This document shows positions 52,468 to 63,226 of a stretch of 64,000 nt of DNA, one piece after another. The notes beneath the pieces were generated by a model. That model did no database searches. It was given only the letters and a program-made list of their open reading frames with translations, and had not been told where the DNA came from. Where the stretch lies: assembly GCF_042675705.1 (NCBI RefSeq), contig NZ_JBHTJJ010000001.1; one strand, written 5' to 3'. Position 1 is the stretch's first letter, and every line of letters starts with the position of its first letter. Both the position numbers and the translations under genes were made by a program. The stretch comes from Ruegeria arenilitoris (GTDB taxonomy: Bacteria; Pseudomonadota; Alphaproteobacteria; Rhodobacterales; Rhodobacteraceae).

Positions 52468-53460
52468 ATGCGCATCAAATCCCGTCTACTGACAATAGTA
52501 TTTGCTTCAGCTTCATTGCCTCTGATGTCCGGTGGACCTGTTGTCGCCGCGGACAAGTGTACGATCCAGACAGCCCGGCAGTCGGTTTCCACAGAAACCC
52601 TGTGTGCCTGTACGGTCGTGGATGCACGGATGCTGCGTTACATCCAGCGTCGTGCCGATTTCGAAGATATTCTTGCCCGCACTTTGCAGACCTGTCCTGC
52701 CTTTGCGGCCGTACTGACGGATTTCCCGACCGCGTCGATTGGTACGGTTGATCAAAGATCCGGCGACGGCCCTTCGGAACAGAGCGGGAGCTCAGGCGGC
52801 GGTAGCTCCAGCGGTGGCAGCTCCAGTGGAGGCGGTTCCAGTGGTGGCAATCCTCCACCGCCGGCACCTCCGGGAGGTTCAGGCGGTAGCTCCAGTGGTG
52901 GCAGCTCCAGCGGTGGCTCGAGCGGTGGCAATAATCCCGCACCGCCCCCGGATGGATCGGGCGGTAGCTCTAGCGGTGGCAGCTCCAGCGGCGGCAGTTC
53001 CAGTGGCGGTAGCTCCAGCGGTGGGTCCGGCGATGGTGGTGGCAGCTCAAGCGGCGGTAGCTCCAGCGGTGGATCTGGTGACGGCGGCTCTGGTGGTGGC
53101 GACGGCGGTGACGGCGGCGGCTCCGGCGATGGCGGCTCGGGCGGTGGCGACGGCGGTGACGGCGGCGGCTCCGGCGATGGCGGCTCGGGCGGTGGCGACG
53201 GCGGTGACGGCGGCGGCTCGGGTGATGGCGGCTCGGGCGGCGGCGACGGTGGCAGCTCAAGCGGCGGCAACGGTAACGGCGGCGGCAACGGTAACGGCGG
53301 CGGCAACGGTAACGGCGGCGGCAACGGTAACGGCGGCGGCAACGGTAACGGCGGCGGCAACGGTAACGGCGGCGGCGTTAACGGTAATAATGGCGGTGGA
53401 AATGGATCGGAAGGCGCAAGCCCTGGTCAGGGCAACAACGCCAACAACGACGAGGACTAA
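52468..53460 (+). CDS. Secreted Gly/Ser/Asn-rich repeat protein
   Basis: A 330-residue exported protein with TAAGGAGG 7 nt before the ATG at 52468. A signal peptide (1-28, ending VVAA) is followed by a short domain with four Cys (31, 46, 48, 76). From about residue 107 it is low-complexity: SSGGS/GGSSSGG repeats, then 16-residue DGGSGGGDGGDGGGSG units, then six GNGNGG units, and a GSEGASPGQGNNANNDED tail. The DNA is tandemly repeated in the same place. No known family. A flexible surface or matrix protein is the likely inference. Confidence 0.82.
   Translation: MRIKSRLLTIVFASASLPLMSGGPVVAADKCTIQTARQSVSTETLCACTVVDARMLRYIQRRADFEDILARTLQTCPAFAAVLTDFPTASIGTVDQRSGDGPSEQSGSSGGGSSSGGSSSGGGSSGGNPPPPAPPGGSGGSSSGGSSSGGSSGGNNPAPPPDGSGGSSSGGSSSGGSSSGGSSSGGSGDGGGSSSGGSSSGGSGDGGSGGGDGGDGGGSGDGGSGGGDGGDGGGSGDGGSGGGDGGDGGGSGDGGSGGGDGGSSSGGNGNGGGNGNGGGNGNGGGNGNGGGNGNGGGNGNGGGVNGNNGGGNGSEGASPGQGNNANNDED
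53077..53256 (+). repeat. 48-bp tandem repeat, about 3.7 copies
   Basis: Units of 48 bp begin at 53077, 53125 and 53173, with a partial fourth from 53221. The second and third differ by one base. The unit encodes 16 residues (DGGSGGGDGGDGGGSG register). Such near-identical repeats can change copy number by slippage. Confidence 0.85.
53263..53367 (+). repeat. 18-bp tandem repeat, about six copies
   Basis: The unit GGCGGCGGCAACGGTAAC occurs five times in perfect tandem (53278-53367) and is preceded by a partial copy from 53263. It encodes GGGNGN. It follows the 48-bp repeats within the same gene. Confidence 0.9.
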
Positions 53461-53512
53461 CCGCCTTTGGTCGTGATGCCACGTTTGAGTGGCAGTCTGG
53501 CATACAAATGAC

Positions 53513-53541
53513 AAAGGGCGATGAATTCATCGCCCTTTTTT
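53513..53541. terminator. Terminator between repeat-protein gene and BTLCP protease gene
   Basis: AAAGGGCGATG (53513-53523) pairs with CATCGCCCTTT (53528-53538) around an AATT loop, followed by TTT. Its symmetry suits convergent genes. Confidence 0.85.
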
Positions 53542-53579
53542 GCTGGAGCCTTCAAGAAACTCAAATTCGCTGTTGCTTC

Positions 53580-54203
53580 TTAGCTTCGCCCGTAGATCCC
53601 AACCCAACGCTGGGGCTGTTTCGGGTCCTGCATCCGCAGGAACAAATAGCGTGTGGCCGACCAGGGTTTGATCCGATTGGTCAGGTTGTCCAGTACGAGA
53701 TCACCCTGATTGGAGCGGTAAACCAGAACCGCGTGAGGTCCGCGACGGGTGTCCAGGACGGTCGCCAGCAAAAGCTTGTTGGGATCAATTCCAGCCTTGA
53801 TCAGGTCACGCTTTTTCAGCAGCGCGAAATCCTCGCAATCACCGCCGCGCGATGTTGGCAGGGCCCAACGCTCCCGCGTCTTGTACTGCACCTGATCCGT
53901 AACCTCACGCGTTGTCGCATTGACCTGGGCATTGATTTGCTTGACCAGACGCAGTTCCTGATGGCTGGGTAGCGAAACCGATTTCTTGTTCGCACAGGCC
54001 CAAGCATACTGTCGGCACAGTGTCCGCGCGCCAGACGGCGGTGGCGAAGCCGAAAATCCCGAAATGAAAGCTGTCTCTGAAGCGCTGGCTTGTCCTGTCG
54101 TAAGAACGGCACCGCCGATCACTCCCAACACACCCAGAGCCAATGTGGCCTTTCTGGCCGCGCGACTTGCCACTGTGTTGAGCCTGTCCAAAACCCGATT
54201 CAT
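53580..54203 (-). CDS. BTLCP / LapG-family periplasmic cysteine protease
   Basis: A 207-residue transglutaminase-like cysteine proteinase (PF06035 type). The start at 54203 (MNRVLDRLNTV) has GAGGGACAGG upstream; an N-terminal hydrophobic signal (about 18-42) ends in ASASE. Catalytic triad: Cys123 in RGGDCEDFALLK, His157 in RGPHAVLV, Asp172 in LVLDNL. LapG of this family cleaves a large adhesin to release biofilm cells and is held by LapD. No lapD or lapA is in the window, but a repeat-rich secreted protein is encoded next to it. Confidence 0.88.
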   Translation of the reverse strand: MNRVLDRLNTVASRAARKATLALGVLGVIGGAVLTTGQASASETAFISGFSASPPPSGARTLCRQYAWACANKKSVSLPSHQELRLVKQINAQVNATTREVTDQVQYKTRERWALPTSRGGDCEDFALLKKRDLIKAGIDPNKLLLATVLDTRRGPHAVLVYRSNQGDLVLDNLTNRIKPWSATRYLFLRMQDPKQPQRWVGIYGRS

Positions 54204-54580
54204 GCCTGTCCCTCGATCCCATACGTTCGACTGACTGCCGCTTCTGAGGACCATATTCTGCTTTTGGAAACTATCCGATAACAGACTGGCTCTGGCAATC
54301 CTCGGTCAGGTTGTCGGCAAAAAACGGCGGAAATTCGTAACTCAATATGACCTTTTCTGCGCAAGAAAATGGCGAAGCCTGACACAATTAGAGGTAAAGC
54401 GTCATAATTTCACCGCCACAAAAAATCTCAACCAATTGAAAACATGAGGAAATTTTGTTTCGGGACGCGATCAACGGAACACTATCGGCCCAATTCCAGG
54501 ATCGGCGTCGTAACTTTGACTGACGTTGCGTCATCCAAAGCGGGTTCCGGAGCCGATCCAAAACTGGCTCCGGTTGATTC
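54204..54580. other. 377-bp intergenic region
   Basis: No supported gene. The part around 54350-54470 is AT-rich. At the right end CCGGAGCC (54547-54554) pairs with GGCTCCGG (54566-54573) and lies just downstream of the DUF1330 gene, where it may act as its terminator, although no T-run follows. Confidence 0.5.
54547..54573 (-). terminator. Hairpin downstream of DUF1330 gene
   Basis: A perfect 8-bp stem with an 11-nt loop, 7 nt past the stop of the minus-strand DUF1330 gene. A poor T-tract makes it a weak candidate. Confidence 0.4.
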
Positions 54581-54868
54581 TCACTCAGTCGTTTCGACGA
54601 CCAGCAATTCGCGCTCGCTTGCGCCCCGGGCGTGGCTCAGGGCTTCTTGGTATTCAGCCGAGTTGTAACAGGCGACGGCGGCTTCAACCGACGGGAACTT
54701 CGCCACGACATTGCGGGGCCGCTCTTTGCCTTCCAGTTGGACATAGCGCCCTGCACGGGCGATGAACGTTCCCCCGTGTTTGGAAATGGCCGGGCCGGCA
54801 AGCTCGGCGTATTTGCCATAAGCTTCGGCATCAGTAACCGTGACATGTGCAATCCAGAGTGCTGGCAT
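54581..54868 (-). CDS. DUF1330 protein
   Basis: A 95-residue ferredoxin-like (dimeric alpha/beta barrel) protein. It begins MPALWIAHVTVTDAEAYGKYAELAGPA-type and contains FIARAGRYVQLEGKERP and the family signature AVACYNSAEYQEAL. The function of DUF1330 proteins is unknown. Its ATG is one base from the alaS stop, so it is likely the second gene of an alaS transcript. Confidence 0.88.
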   Translation of the reverse strand: MPALWIAHVTVTDAEAYGKYAELAGPAISKHGGTFIARAGRYVQLEGKERPRNVVAKFPSVEAAVACYNSAEYQEALSHARGASERELLVVETTE

Positions 54869-54869
54869 C

Positions 54870-57539
<2,670 letters not shown>

Positions 57540-57622
57540 TGGGCTCTCTCAGCGCGCATTAATGATCTATCGCGACGGTTTAGCCCCCTGCCCGCCGATA
57601 GTCCACAGGATTGCTGCACCGC

Positions 57623-57656
57623 AAACGAAACAAGGTGAACCCGAAGGCTCACCTTG
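57623..57656 (-). terminator. recA terminator
   Basis: On the minus strand an 11-bp stem (57646-57656 with 57631-57641, one G-U pair) is closed by a stable UUCG tetraloop (57642-57645) and followed by TTTCGTTT. Confidence 0.85.
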
Positions 57657-57680
57657 GCAGTTTTCACTCGAATCTTCCGA

Positions 57681-58745
57681 TCAGGCTTCGAGGATATCAT
57701 CCTCGTCCGCCGCGGGCGGCATGTCGAACTCCAGCCCGTGCGCGGCGCGGATCTTGTCCTCGATTTCCAGCGCAACCCGACTGTTGTCCCGCAGGTATTG
57801 CTTGGCGTTCTCGCGCCCCTGCCCAATCCGCTCATCCCCATAGCTGAACCACGAGCCGGACTTTTCGACCACTCCGGCCTTGACGCCAAGATCCAGCAGT
57901 TCGCCCATCTTGCTGATGCCTTCGCCATACATGATGTCGAATTCGACCTGCTTGAACGGCGGGGCCACCTTGTTTTTCACCACCTTCACGCGGGTCTGGT
58001 TGCCGACCACCTCGTCGCGGTCCTTGATCGCGCCGATGCGGCGGATGTCCAGGCGGACCGAGCTGTAGAATTTCAGGGCGTTGCCCCCGGTCGTGGTTTC
58101 CGGGCTGCCGAACATGACGCCGATCTTCATGCGGATCTGGTTGATGAAGATCACCATGCAGTTGCTGCGGGCGATCGAGCCGGTCAGTTTGCGCATCGCC
58201 TGGCTCATCAGCCGGGCCTGCACACCCACGCTGCTGTCACCCATGTCGCCTTCCAGCTCGGATTTCGGCGTCAGCGCCGCCACCGAGTCCACCACGACCA
58301 TGTTGACCGCCCCGGAACGCACCAGCGTATCGGTGATTTCCAGCGCCTGTTCACCCGTATCGGGCTGCGAGATCAGCAGTTCGTCCAGATCCACCCCCAG
58401 CTTGCGGGCGTATTGCGGGTCCAGCGCGTGTTCCGCATCGACGAATGCACAGACGCCGCCGCGTTTCTGCTGCTCGGCGATACAATGCAGAGTCAGGGTC
58501 GTCTTGCCCGAGCTTTCCGGGCCGTAAATTTCGACAATCCGACCCATCGGAAGTCCGCCGATGCCAAGGGCGATATCCAGCCCAAGTGAACCGGTCGAAC
58601 TGGCTTCGATCTCCTGCCGGGCGCCATCGCCCAGTTTCATGATCGAGCCCTTGCCGAACTGCCGCTCGATCTGCGCCAACGCGCTGTCCAGCGCCTTTTG
58701 CTTGTCGGGGTTTTTCTTGTCGTTCATTGTCAGAAGATCCGCCAT
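57681..58745 (-). CDS. recA: Recombinase RecA
   Basis: A 354-residue recombinase. The start at 58745 (MADLLTMNDKKN) has an adequate ribosome site; an internal ATG six codons on is an alternative. Walker A GPESSGKTT, catalytic Glu in FVDAEHALDP, L1 and L2 DNA-binding loops (GVQARLMSQAMRK; the FINQIRMKIGVMFGSPETTTGG region) and an acidic C-terminal tail (MPPAADEDDILEA) are present. Roles are homologous recombination and LexA cleavage. It has a LexA box at its promoter. Confidence 0.98.
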   Translation of the reverse strand: MADLLTMNDKKNPDKQKALDSALAQIERQFGKGSIMKLGDGARQEIEASSTGSLGLDIALGIGGLPMGRIVEIYGPESSGKTTLTLHCIAEQQKRGGVCAFVDAEHALDPQYARKLGVDLDELLISQPDTGEQALEITDTLVRSGAVNMVVVDSVAALTPKSELEGDMGDSSVGVQARLMSQAMRKLTGSIARSNCMVIFINQIRMKIGVMFGSPETTTGGNALKFYSSVRLDIRRIGAIKDRDEVVGNQTRVKVVKNKVAPPFKQVEFDIMYGEGISKMGELLDLGVKAGVVEKSGSWFSYGDERIGQGRENAKQYLRDNSRVALEIEDKIRAAHGLEFDMPPAADEDDILEA

Positions 58746-58800
58746 TGTCCTGTCGCCTTCCCTTTTGTCACACCCATCACCGGGCGGCAATCGCTGCTTT

Positions 58801-58815
58801 GTTCGCCTCTTGTTC
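58801..58815 (-). promoter_or_regulatory. LexA (SOS) box of recA
   Basis: GTTC (58801-58804), seven bases, GTTC (58812-58815): the direct-repeat SOS operator of alphaproteobacteria. It lies directly downstream of the predicted -10, covering the start site, 56 bp upstream of the recA ATG. Confidence 0.88.
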
Positions 58816-58844
58816 CTTATGAGATCAAAAGAAGAACATTTCAA
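58816..58844 (-). promoter_or_regulatory. Predicted recA promoter
   Basis: On the minus strand TTGAAA (58844-58839) and CATAAG (58821-58816) are 17 bp apart, immediately upstream of the LexA box. Confidence 0.6.
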
Positions 58845-59051
58845 CAAAAACTTTCATTCCTTACCTTTGGATGAAGAGGTTAAAGAGTCGTTTATTCTGA
58901 TCTCGAAACTGCTCAATCATGCCCAAGACTCTGTCTTTGCGATGAAATTCAACTTGAACAGGCTGGCGGCTTTGTTCGGAAGCAATTGACGTCGGCGGTC
59001 GAGGCGGACAATCATGTGGCACGACAGCCTTCGGCGCAGGAAAGACATGAA

Positions 59052-59645
59052 ATGCTGATCTTCTTCAAGGAACGCCTTGCGCTTCTGTCGCTGCCCAAAA
59101 CCGGAAGCACCGCCTATCAGGTCGCATTGCGGGACCGCGCAGATATCGTGGTGTCGGGTCCACCGGATCTGAAACATGCGCCGGTGCGTCGCTATGACCG
59201 TTTCTTCCAGAACATTTTCCGCAAGATGTACGACACGGAAATGGAAATCATGGCCGTAGTCCGCGAACCCGTCGATTGGCTGGGCAGCTGGTACCGGTAC
59301 AGGACGCGCACTGAATTGACGGGCCACCCGCATTCGACCGACGGCATGTCTTTCGACAAGTTTGTCCAAGCTTATATGCAATCGCCCCGTCCCGCGTTTG
59401 CCGATGTCGGCAGCCAAACTGAATTCTTCCGGACCCGCAGCAACGGCGCCGGTGCTTCGCACATCTTTCGCTACGAACACCAGGACGAGATTCTGGACTT
59501 CCTTCAAGGTCGGCTGAACGCCCGGATCAATCTGACCCGCGAAAACGTATCGCCCAAACGGGAACTGATACTTTCGGACCAGACATTGGATGCATTCCGC
59601 AAGGCTCATGCCGCCGAGTTTCGTCTGCATCAGCAGGCGCGTTAG
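59052..59645 (+). CDS. P-loop sulfotransferase-like protein
   Basis: A 197-residue protein. The start at 59052 (MLIFFKERLALLSLPKTGST) has AGGAAAG upstream; a TTG at 58986 would add 22 residues. LPKTGSTAYQ near residue 14 matches the 5'-phosphosulfate loop of PAPS-dependent sulfotransferases, and VVREPVDWLGSWYRYRTR near 75 matches the 3'-phosphate motif. It probably sulfates a surface sugar or lipid, but no glycan genes are adjacent. It is convergent with cckA, with overlapping stops. Confidence 0.7.
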   Translation: MLIFFKERLALLSLPKTGSTAYQVALRDRADIVVSGPPDLKHAPVRRYDRFFQNIFRKMYDTEMEIMAVVREPVDWLGSWYRYRTRTELTGHPHSTDGMSFDKFVQAYMQSPRPAFADVGSQTEFFRTRSNGAGASHIFRYEHQDEILDFLQGRLNARINLTRENVSPKRELILSDQTLDAFRKAHAAEFRLHQQAR

Positions 59646-61933
59646 TTGAGGTGCTGAAACACCGCCTCGGTCAATTGTGTCAGTGAAAAGGGCTTGGGCA
59701 GGAAGGTCGAGTTTCTGATTTCCGGCCCGGCATCGCCAAACGCGCCTTCGGTATAACCCGACATGAAGACCACCCGAACATCGGGCCGGCTTTCCAGCGC
59801 CTTGGCAACCCAGGTTGGACCATCCATTCCGGGCATGACCACGTCCGTGACGAAGACGTCGACATGCAGGTTCTGATCCTCGAGAATGCGCAACGCGTCC
59901 TCGGCCGAGCCCGCCTCAAAGACGGTATAGCCCTTGAGGCGCAAGGCACGAGTGGCAAAGGCGCGTACCGGTGCTTCGTCCTCGACCAACAAAACGACAC
60001 CTTCGCCTTGATGCGCATTCGGCTCGGGTTGCGCCAGCGGTTCGATCGCGACCTCGGGGTCCCGTGCCAAGCAGACCGGCAGCATGACGTTGAATTCGGT
60101 CCCACGCCCTTCAGTGCTGTCCACAAAGATGAAGCCGCCGGTTTGCTTGACGATGCCATAGACCGTCGACAAACCCAGCCCGGTCCCCTCGCCTGTCCGT
60201 TTGGTCGTGTAGAAGGGTTCGAAAATCTTCTGCAGCTTGTCTGACGGAATACCGACGCCACTGTCGATGACCTTGACCGAAACATATTCACCCACCGGAA
60301 CCGTCGCCCTGTCCCGCATCAGCGGCTCGGTCAAAGAAAACACCTCGGTTTCGATACGGATTTCTCCGCCGTCGGGCATCGCATCGCGCGCGTTCACAAC
60401 CAGATTCATGACGACCTGTTCCAACTGCCTCTTGTCTGCGCGAACGGGCTTGAGAACCGGATCATGACTGAGGATCAGCTTGACCTTCTCGCCTACAAGG
60501 CGGTTCAACAAGTGGATCAGGTCGGAAATGGTATCGCGCAGATCCAGCACTTCGGGCCGCAGGGTTTGTTTCCGGGAAAAGGCCAGCAACTGGCTGACCA
60601 ACGCAGCGGCCCGGTTGGCGTTCTGATTTATCTGGACGAGATCGCCGTAGTTTGGATCACTTTGATCATGGCGCAGCAGCAGCAGGTCGCAATGTCCGGA
60701 AATGGCGGTCAGCAGATTGTTGAAATCATGCGCCACACCGCCCGCCAGCTGCCCGACCGCCTGCATCTTTTGCCCTTGGACGAACTGAGCCTCCAGCGTC
60801 TTGAGTTCGGTCGCGTCGTTCAACACGGCAACAAGGCGCACCTCACCGTTCTTGACGATGCGGGTCAAGGTCAGTTGAACGAAAACCTCTCGGTCCTTTC
60901 CACCCAACCGCAGGAATTCGGAACGTGGTGGCCCGTCGCACGCGGCGACCTGAAGCAGCCAGTCTCGCAAGGGGTGTCCCAATCCGCTCAGGATCGTGTC
61001 AATATTGGTCTGACCCAATTCAACATCACCGATCAGCTTGCGCGCCAATCGATTGGCATCCAGAATCTCTCCGCCCGGAGCAAGGTGCATCATGGGTACC
61101 GGGACGTCGGCGAAAGTCGTGGTCCACTGATCTGCAGGCGCGTCGTCAAGCACGACCAGCCCGATATCCCGGCCCGCACTGGTTTTTTGAACCTCGCACA
61201 CGAATACCCGCCGCGAACCTTCTTGAGCAGGCAGGCGTAGAACCGTTTCACCGGATATGACCTCCGGCGTCAGAGCCTCGGCCGCGCCCACCTCGCTGCC
61301 TTGGAGCATCGCCTCGGCCGCGGCATTCATGTTCAGGACCACGTCATTTCGCCCGAGCGTCACGATTGGAAGCGAAGCATACGCCCAGGGTTGCCGACCC
61401 GAGGCCTTGATCCGCCACAGGTACAGATCATCGCCGAGGTCGATCGCCAGAACTGGAATTGTCGTGCCCTTTGTCACGATGTCTTCTGCCGCGCGCCCTT
61501 CGACCTGCGCCAATGACTGCATCCGAACCAGTATTGCCGCAGGATTGGCGAAAACGGACCGCAGACACATGTCCAGCCTTGCGCCTGTTGAGGCGTTGAA
61601 CCTGTCCCGCGCTGCGGAATTCACGATCAGCACCCGCCCGTTGGCATCCGTGATGAAACCCGGGGCGGGCTCTTTTTCCAGAAACGACGCGAGTATGGTT
61701 TGCGCCTGTTTGTCGACGCGGTACGAGAACCATCCGCGCAACAGAACAAACGCGCCAACGGCCAGAAAAGACCCGCCAACCGTCAGCAGTCCCGACACCA
61801 ACTGGGGTGAAATCGGAAAGAGCTGGGCGAGAATGACCAACAAGAGCGCGACACCGACCAGAGAGATGGCCCTCGACCAACTCGGAAAATGTCGCCCGGT
61901 CAAGCTTGGCGTAAATTGAGCGACTTCGGTCAT
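59642..61933 (-). CDS. cckA: Cell-cycle hybrid histidine kinase CckA
   Basis: A 763-residue membrane kinase. The start at 61933 is an ATG; an earlier TTG exists. Two transmembrane helices (about 22-70), two PAS-like regions, HisKA with His402 in GVAHDFNNLLTAISGH, HATPase with NLVVNARDAMP and GEGTGLGLSTVYGIV, and a C-terminal receiver with Asp697 in VTDVVMPGMDG. It matches CckA, which phosphorylates ChpT and through it CtrA; chpT begins at the left edge of this window. Confidence 0.9.
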   Translation of the reverse strand: MTEVAQFTPSLTGRHFPSWSRAISLVGVALLLVILAQLFPISPQLVSGLLTVGGSFLAVGAFVLLRGWFSYRVDKQAQTILASFLEKEPAPGFITDANGRVLIVNSAARDRFNASTGARLDMCLRSVFANPAAILVRMQSLAQVEGRAAEDIVTKGTTIPVLAIDLGDDLYLWRIKASGRQPWAYASLPIVTLGRNDVVLNMNAAAEAMLQGSEVGAAEALTPEVISGETVLRLPAQEGSRRVFVCEVQKTSAGRDIGLVVLDDAPADQWTTTFADVPVPMMHLAPGGEILDANRLARKLIGDVELGQTNIDTILSGLGHPLRDWLLQVAACDGPPRSEFLRLGGKDREVFVQLTLTRIVKNGEVRLVAVLNDATELKTLEAQFVQGQKMQAVGQLAGGVAHDFNNLLTAISGHCDLLLLRHDQSDPNYGDLVQINQNANRAAALVSQLLAFSRKQTLRPEVLDLRDTISDLIHLLNRLVGEKVKLILSHDPVLKPVRADKRQLEQVVMNLVVNARDAMPDGGEIRIETEVFSLTEPLMRDRATVPVGEYVSVKVIDSGVGIPSDKLQKIFEPFYTTKRTGEGTGLGLSTVYGIVKQTGGFIFVDSTEGRGTEFNVMLPVCLARDPEVAIEPLAQPEPNAHQGEGVVLLVEDEAPVRAFATRALRLKGYTVFEAGSAEDALRILEDQNLHVDVFVTDVVMPGMDGPTWVAKALESRPDVRVVFMSGYTEGAFGDAGPEIRNSTFLPKPFSLTQLTEAVFQHLN

Positions 61934-62037
61934 CAACAACTCGATTCAAAATCAATCCACGGCATATCGTGGCACAAAGGGTTAATATCCGCTTAAGGAA
62001 TCCGGCGAATATTCTCCTTTAAGTTGTTTTCAGCGTA

Positions 62038-63198
62038 TCAGCGTCGCGTCAAGTGGGCGGAATAGAAGCCGTCAGTCCCGTGTACAACCTGCCACAATCG
62101 GCTGAACGTACATTGCCAATCCGGATGCGACGACAGGAACGTGTCTATGACGCCTCTGTTTTCGACATCCAGCATCGAACAGGTGGCGTAGGCCAATACA
62201 CCGCCATCACAGACGAGGGGTGCGGCCGCGTCCAGAATGGACAATTGCGTCTTAGGCAACTGGGTCAATTGCTCGGGCGTCAATGCCCATTTGCCCGCAG
62301 GTGCGCGCCGCCACGAGCCGCTCCCGGAACAGGGAGCGTCAGTCAGCACCACGTCAAACGGGTCGTGTTTTACCAAGTCATCTGTCGACAGGATGGTAAT
62401 GCGCGCTCCCGCCCGTTGCGCTCGATCAGGAAGGTCACGCATGCGCCCGGGGTTGGCGTCATGGGCGAAGACTTCGACACCGCCGGTGGCGGCCATGGCC
62501 AACGCCTTGCCGCCACCCCCGGCACAATAGTCCAGAACCCTCATGCCAGGCCTGAGGTTCAATGCAGCAACGACAGCTTGGCTCGCCGTATCCTGCAACT
62601 CGACCAAACCGTCACGATAGCTTTGGGATTGCGAAATCTTCCGGGCACCTTCGACAACTTCAAGCGCTGTCTCGCAGGCCGGGTGCGGCGCAGTGGAAAT
62701 CCCTTCCCGCGTCAGCGCGTCCACCGCCTCTTGCAAGCTCGTGCGGGCCAAATTGACCCGCAGGTGAACCGGAGCGCGCGATTGCAGCGCGGCGGCGGCC
62801 TCTGTGGCATTTTCACCAAGCGACCGCTCGAAAACCGGCCAAAGCCACTCGGGAACGTCAAACTGCTCGGCTTCCGTTTCGAATAGGCGACCGACCTCGT
62901 CCGCCGTGACGGGGTCTGGGGCGTGACGATCTCCGGTGAACAGATCGCCCGGGTCCTGACCCTGCGACCGCAGAGCGCCCAGCATCAGGCCTCGCCCCGT
63001 CCTTGCACCGCCGATCGCAGCGTAAGACCGAAGATGCCGAAGCGCGTCAAAGACATGGTCGCGGATCGCTGCCCTGTCCTTCGATCCGGCAAAACGGCTG
63101 CGCCGCGCCCAGCCCGTCAACGCTTTTTCGGCGGGGGTTCCGCCCAGAATATCGTCTAGGATTTCGATAGCGGCCTGAACGCGCGCGCCTGGGGTCAT
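62038..63198 (-). CDS. rsmB: 16S rRNA m5C967 methyltransferase RsmB
   Basis: A 386-residue NOL1/NOP2/Sun methyltransferase. The N-terminal region (ILDDILGGTPAEKALTGWARRSRFAGSKDRAAI) is RsmB-like. SAM motif I is VLDYCAGGGGKALAMA; the two catalytic Cys are in TDAPCSGSGSWRR and AYATCSMLDVEN. It methylates a cytosine of 16S rRNA. It follows guaB by 28 nt, so the two are probably cotranscribed. Confidence 0.9.
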   Translation of the reverse strand: MTPGARVQAAIEILDDILGGTPAEKALTGWARRSRFAGSKDRAAIRDHVFDALRHLRSYAAIGGARTGRGLMLGALRSQGQDPGDLFTGDRHAPDPVTADEVGRLFETEAEQFDVPEWLWPVFERSLGENATEAAAALQSRAPVHLRVNLARTSLQEAVDALTREGISTAPHPACETALEVVEGARKISQSQSYRDGLVELQDTASQAVVAALNLRPGMRVLDYCAGGGGKALAMAATGGVEVFAHDANPGRMRDLPDRAQRAGARITILSTDDLVKHDPFDVVLTDAPCSGSGSWRRAPAGKWALTPEQLTQLPKTQLSILDAAAPLVCDGGVLAYATCSMLDVENRGVIDTFLSSHPDWQCTFSRLWQVVHGTDGFYSAHLTRR

Positions 63199-63226
63199 GT
63201 CGAGGTCCTGAGTCCGACGGAAACCG

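Noticed and set aside
52752..53360. 202-residue Pro/Leu-rich open frame on the minus strand over the Gly-rich gene
   Set aside because: It is the antisense of Gly codons in the repeats (GGC read as GCC and CCG-type codons). The plus frame has a signal peptide and an excellent ribosome site.
53077..53367. Direct repeats resembling a CRISPR array
   Set aside because: The units are contiguous without spacers, in frame, and encode Gly-rich protein repeats.
54444..54668. 74-residue plus-strand open frame upstream of DUF1330
   Set aside because: No ribosome site, overlaps the antisense of DUF1330 and a gene-end hairpin, no recognisable features.
58819..58989. 56-residue open frame between the recA promoter and the sulfotransferase-like gene
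   Set aside because: Its ATG lies inside the recA -10 element beside the LexA box, and no ribosome site is visible. The protein reads plausibly, so ribosome profiling could still change this view.
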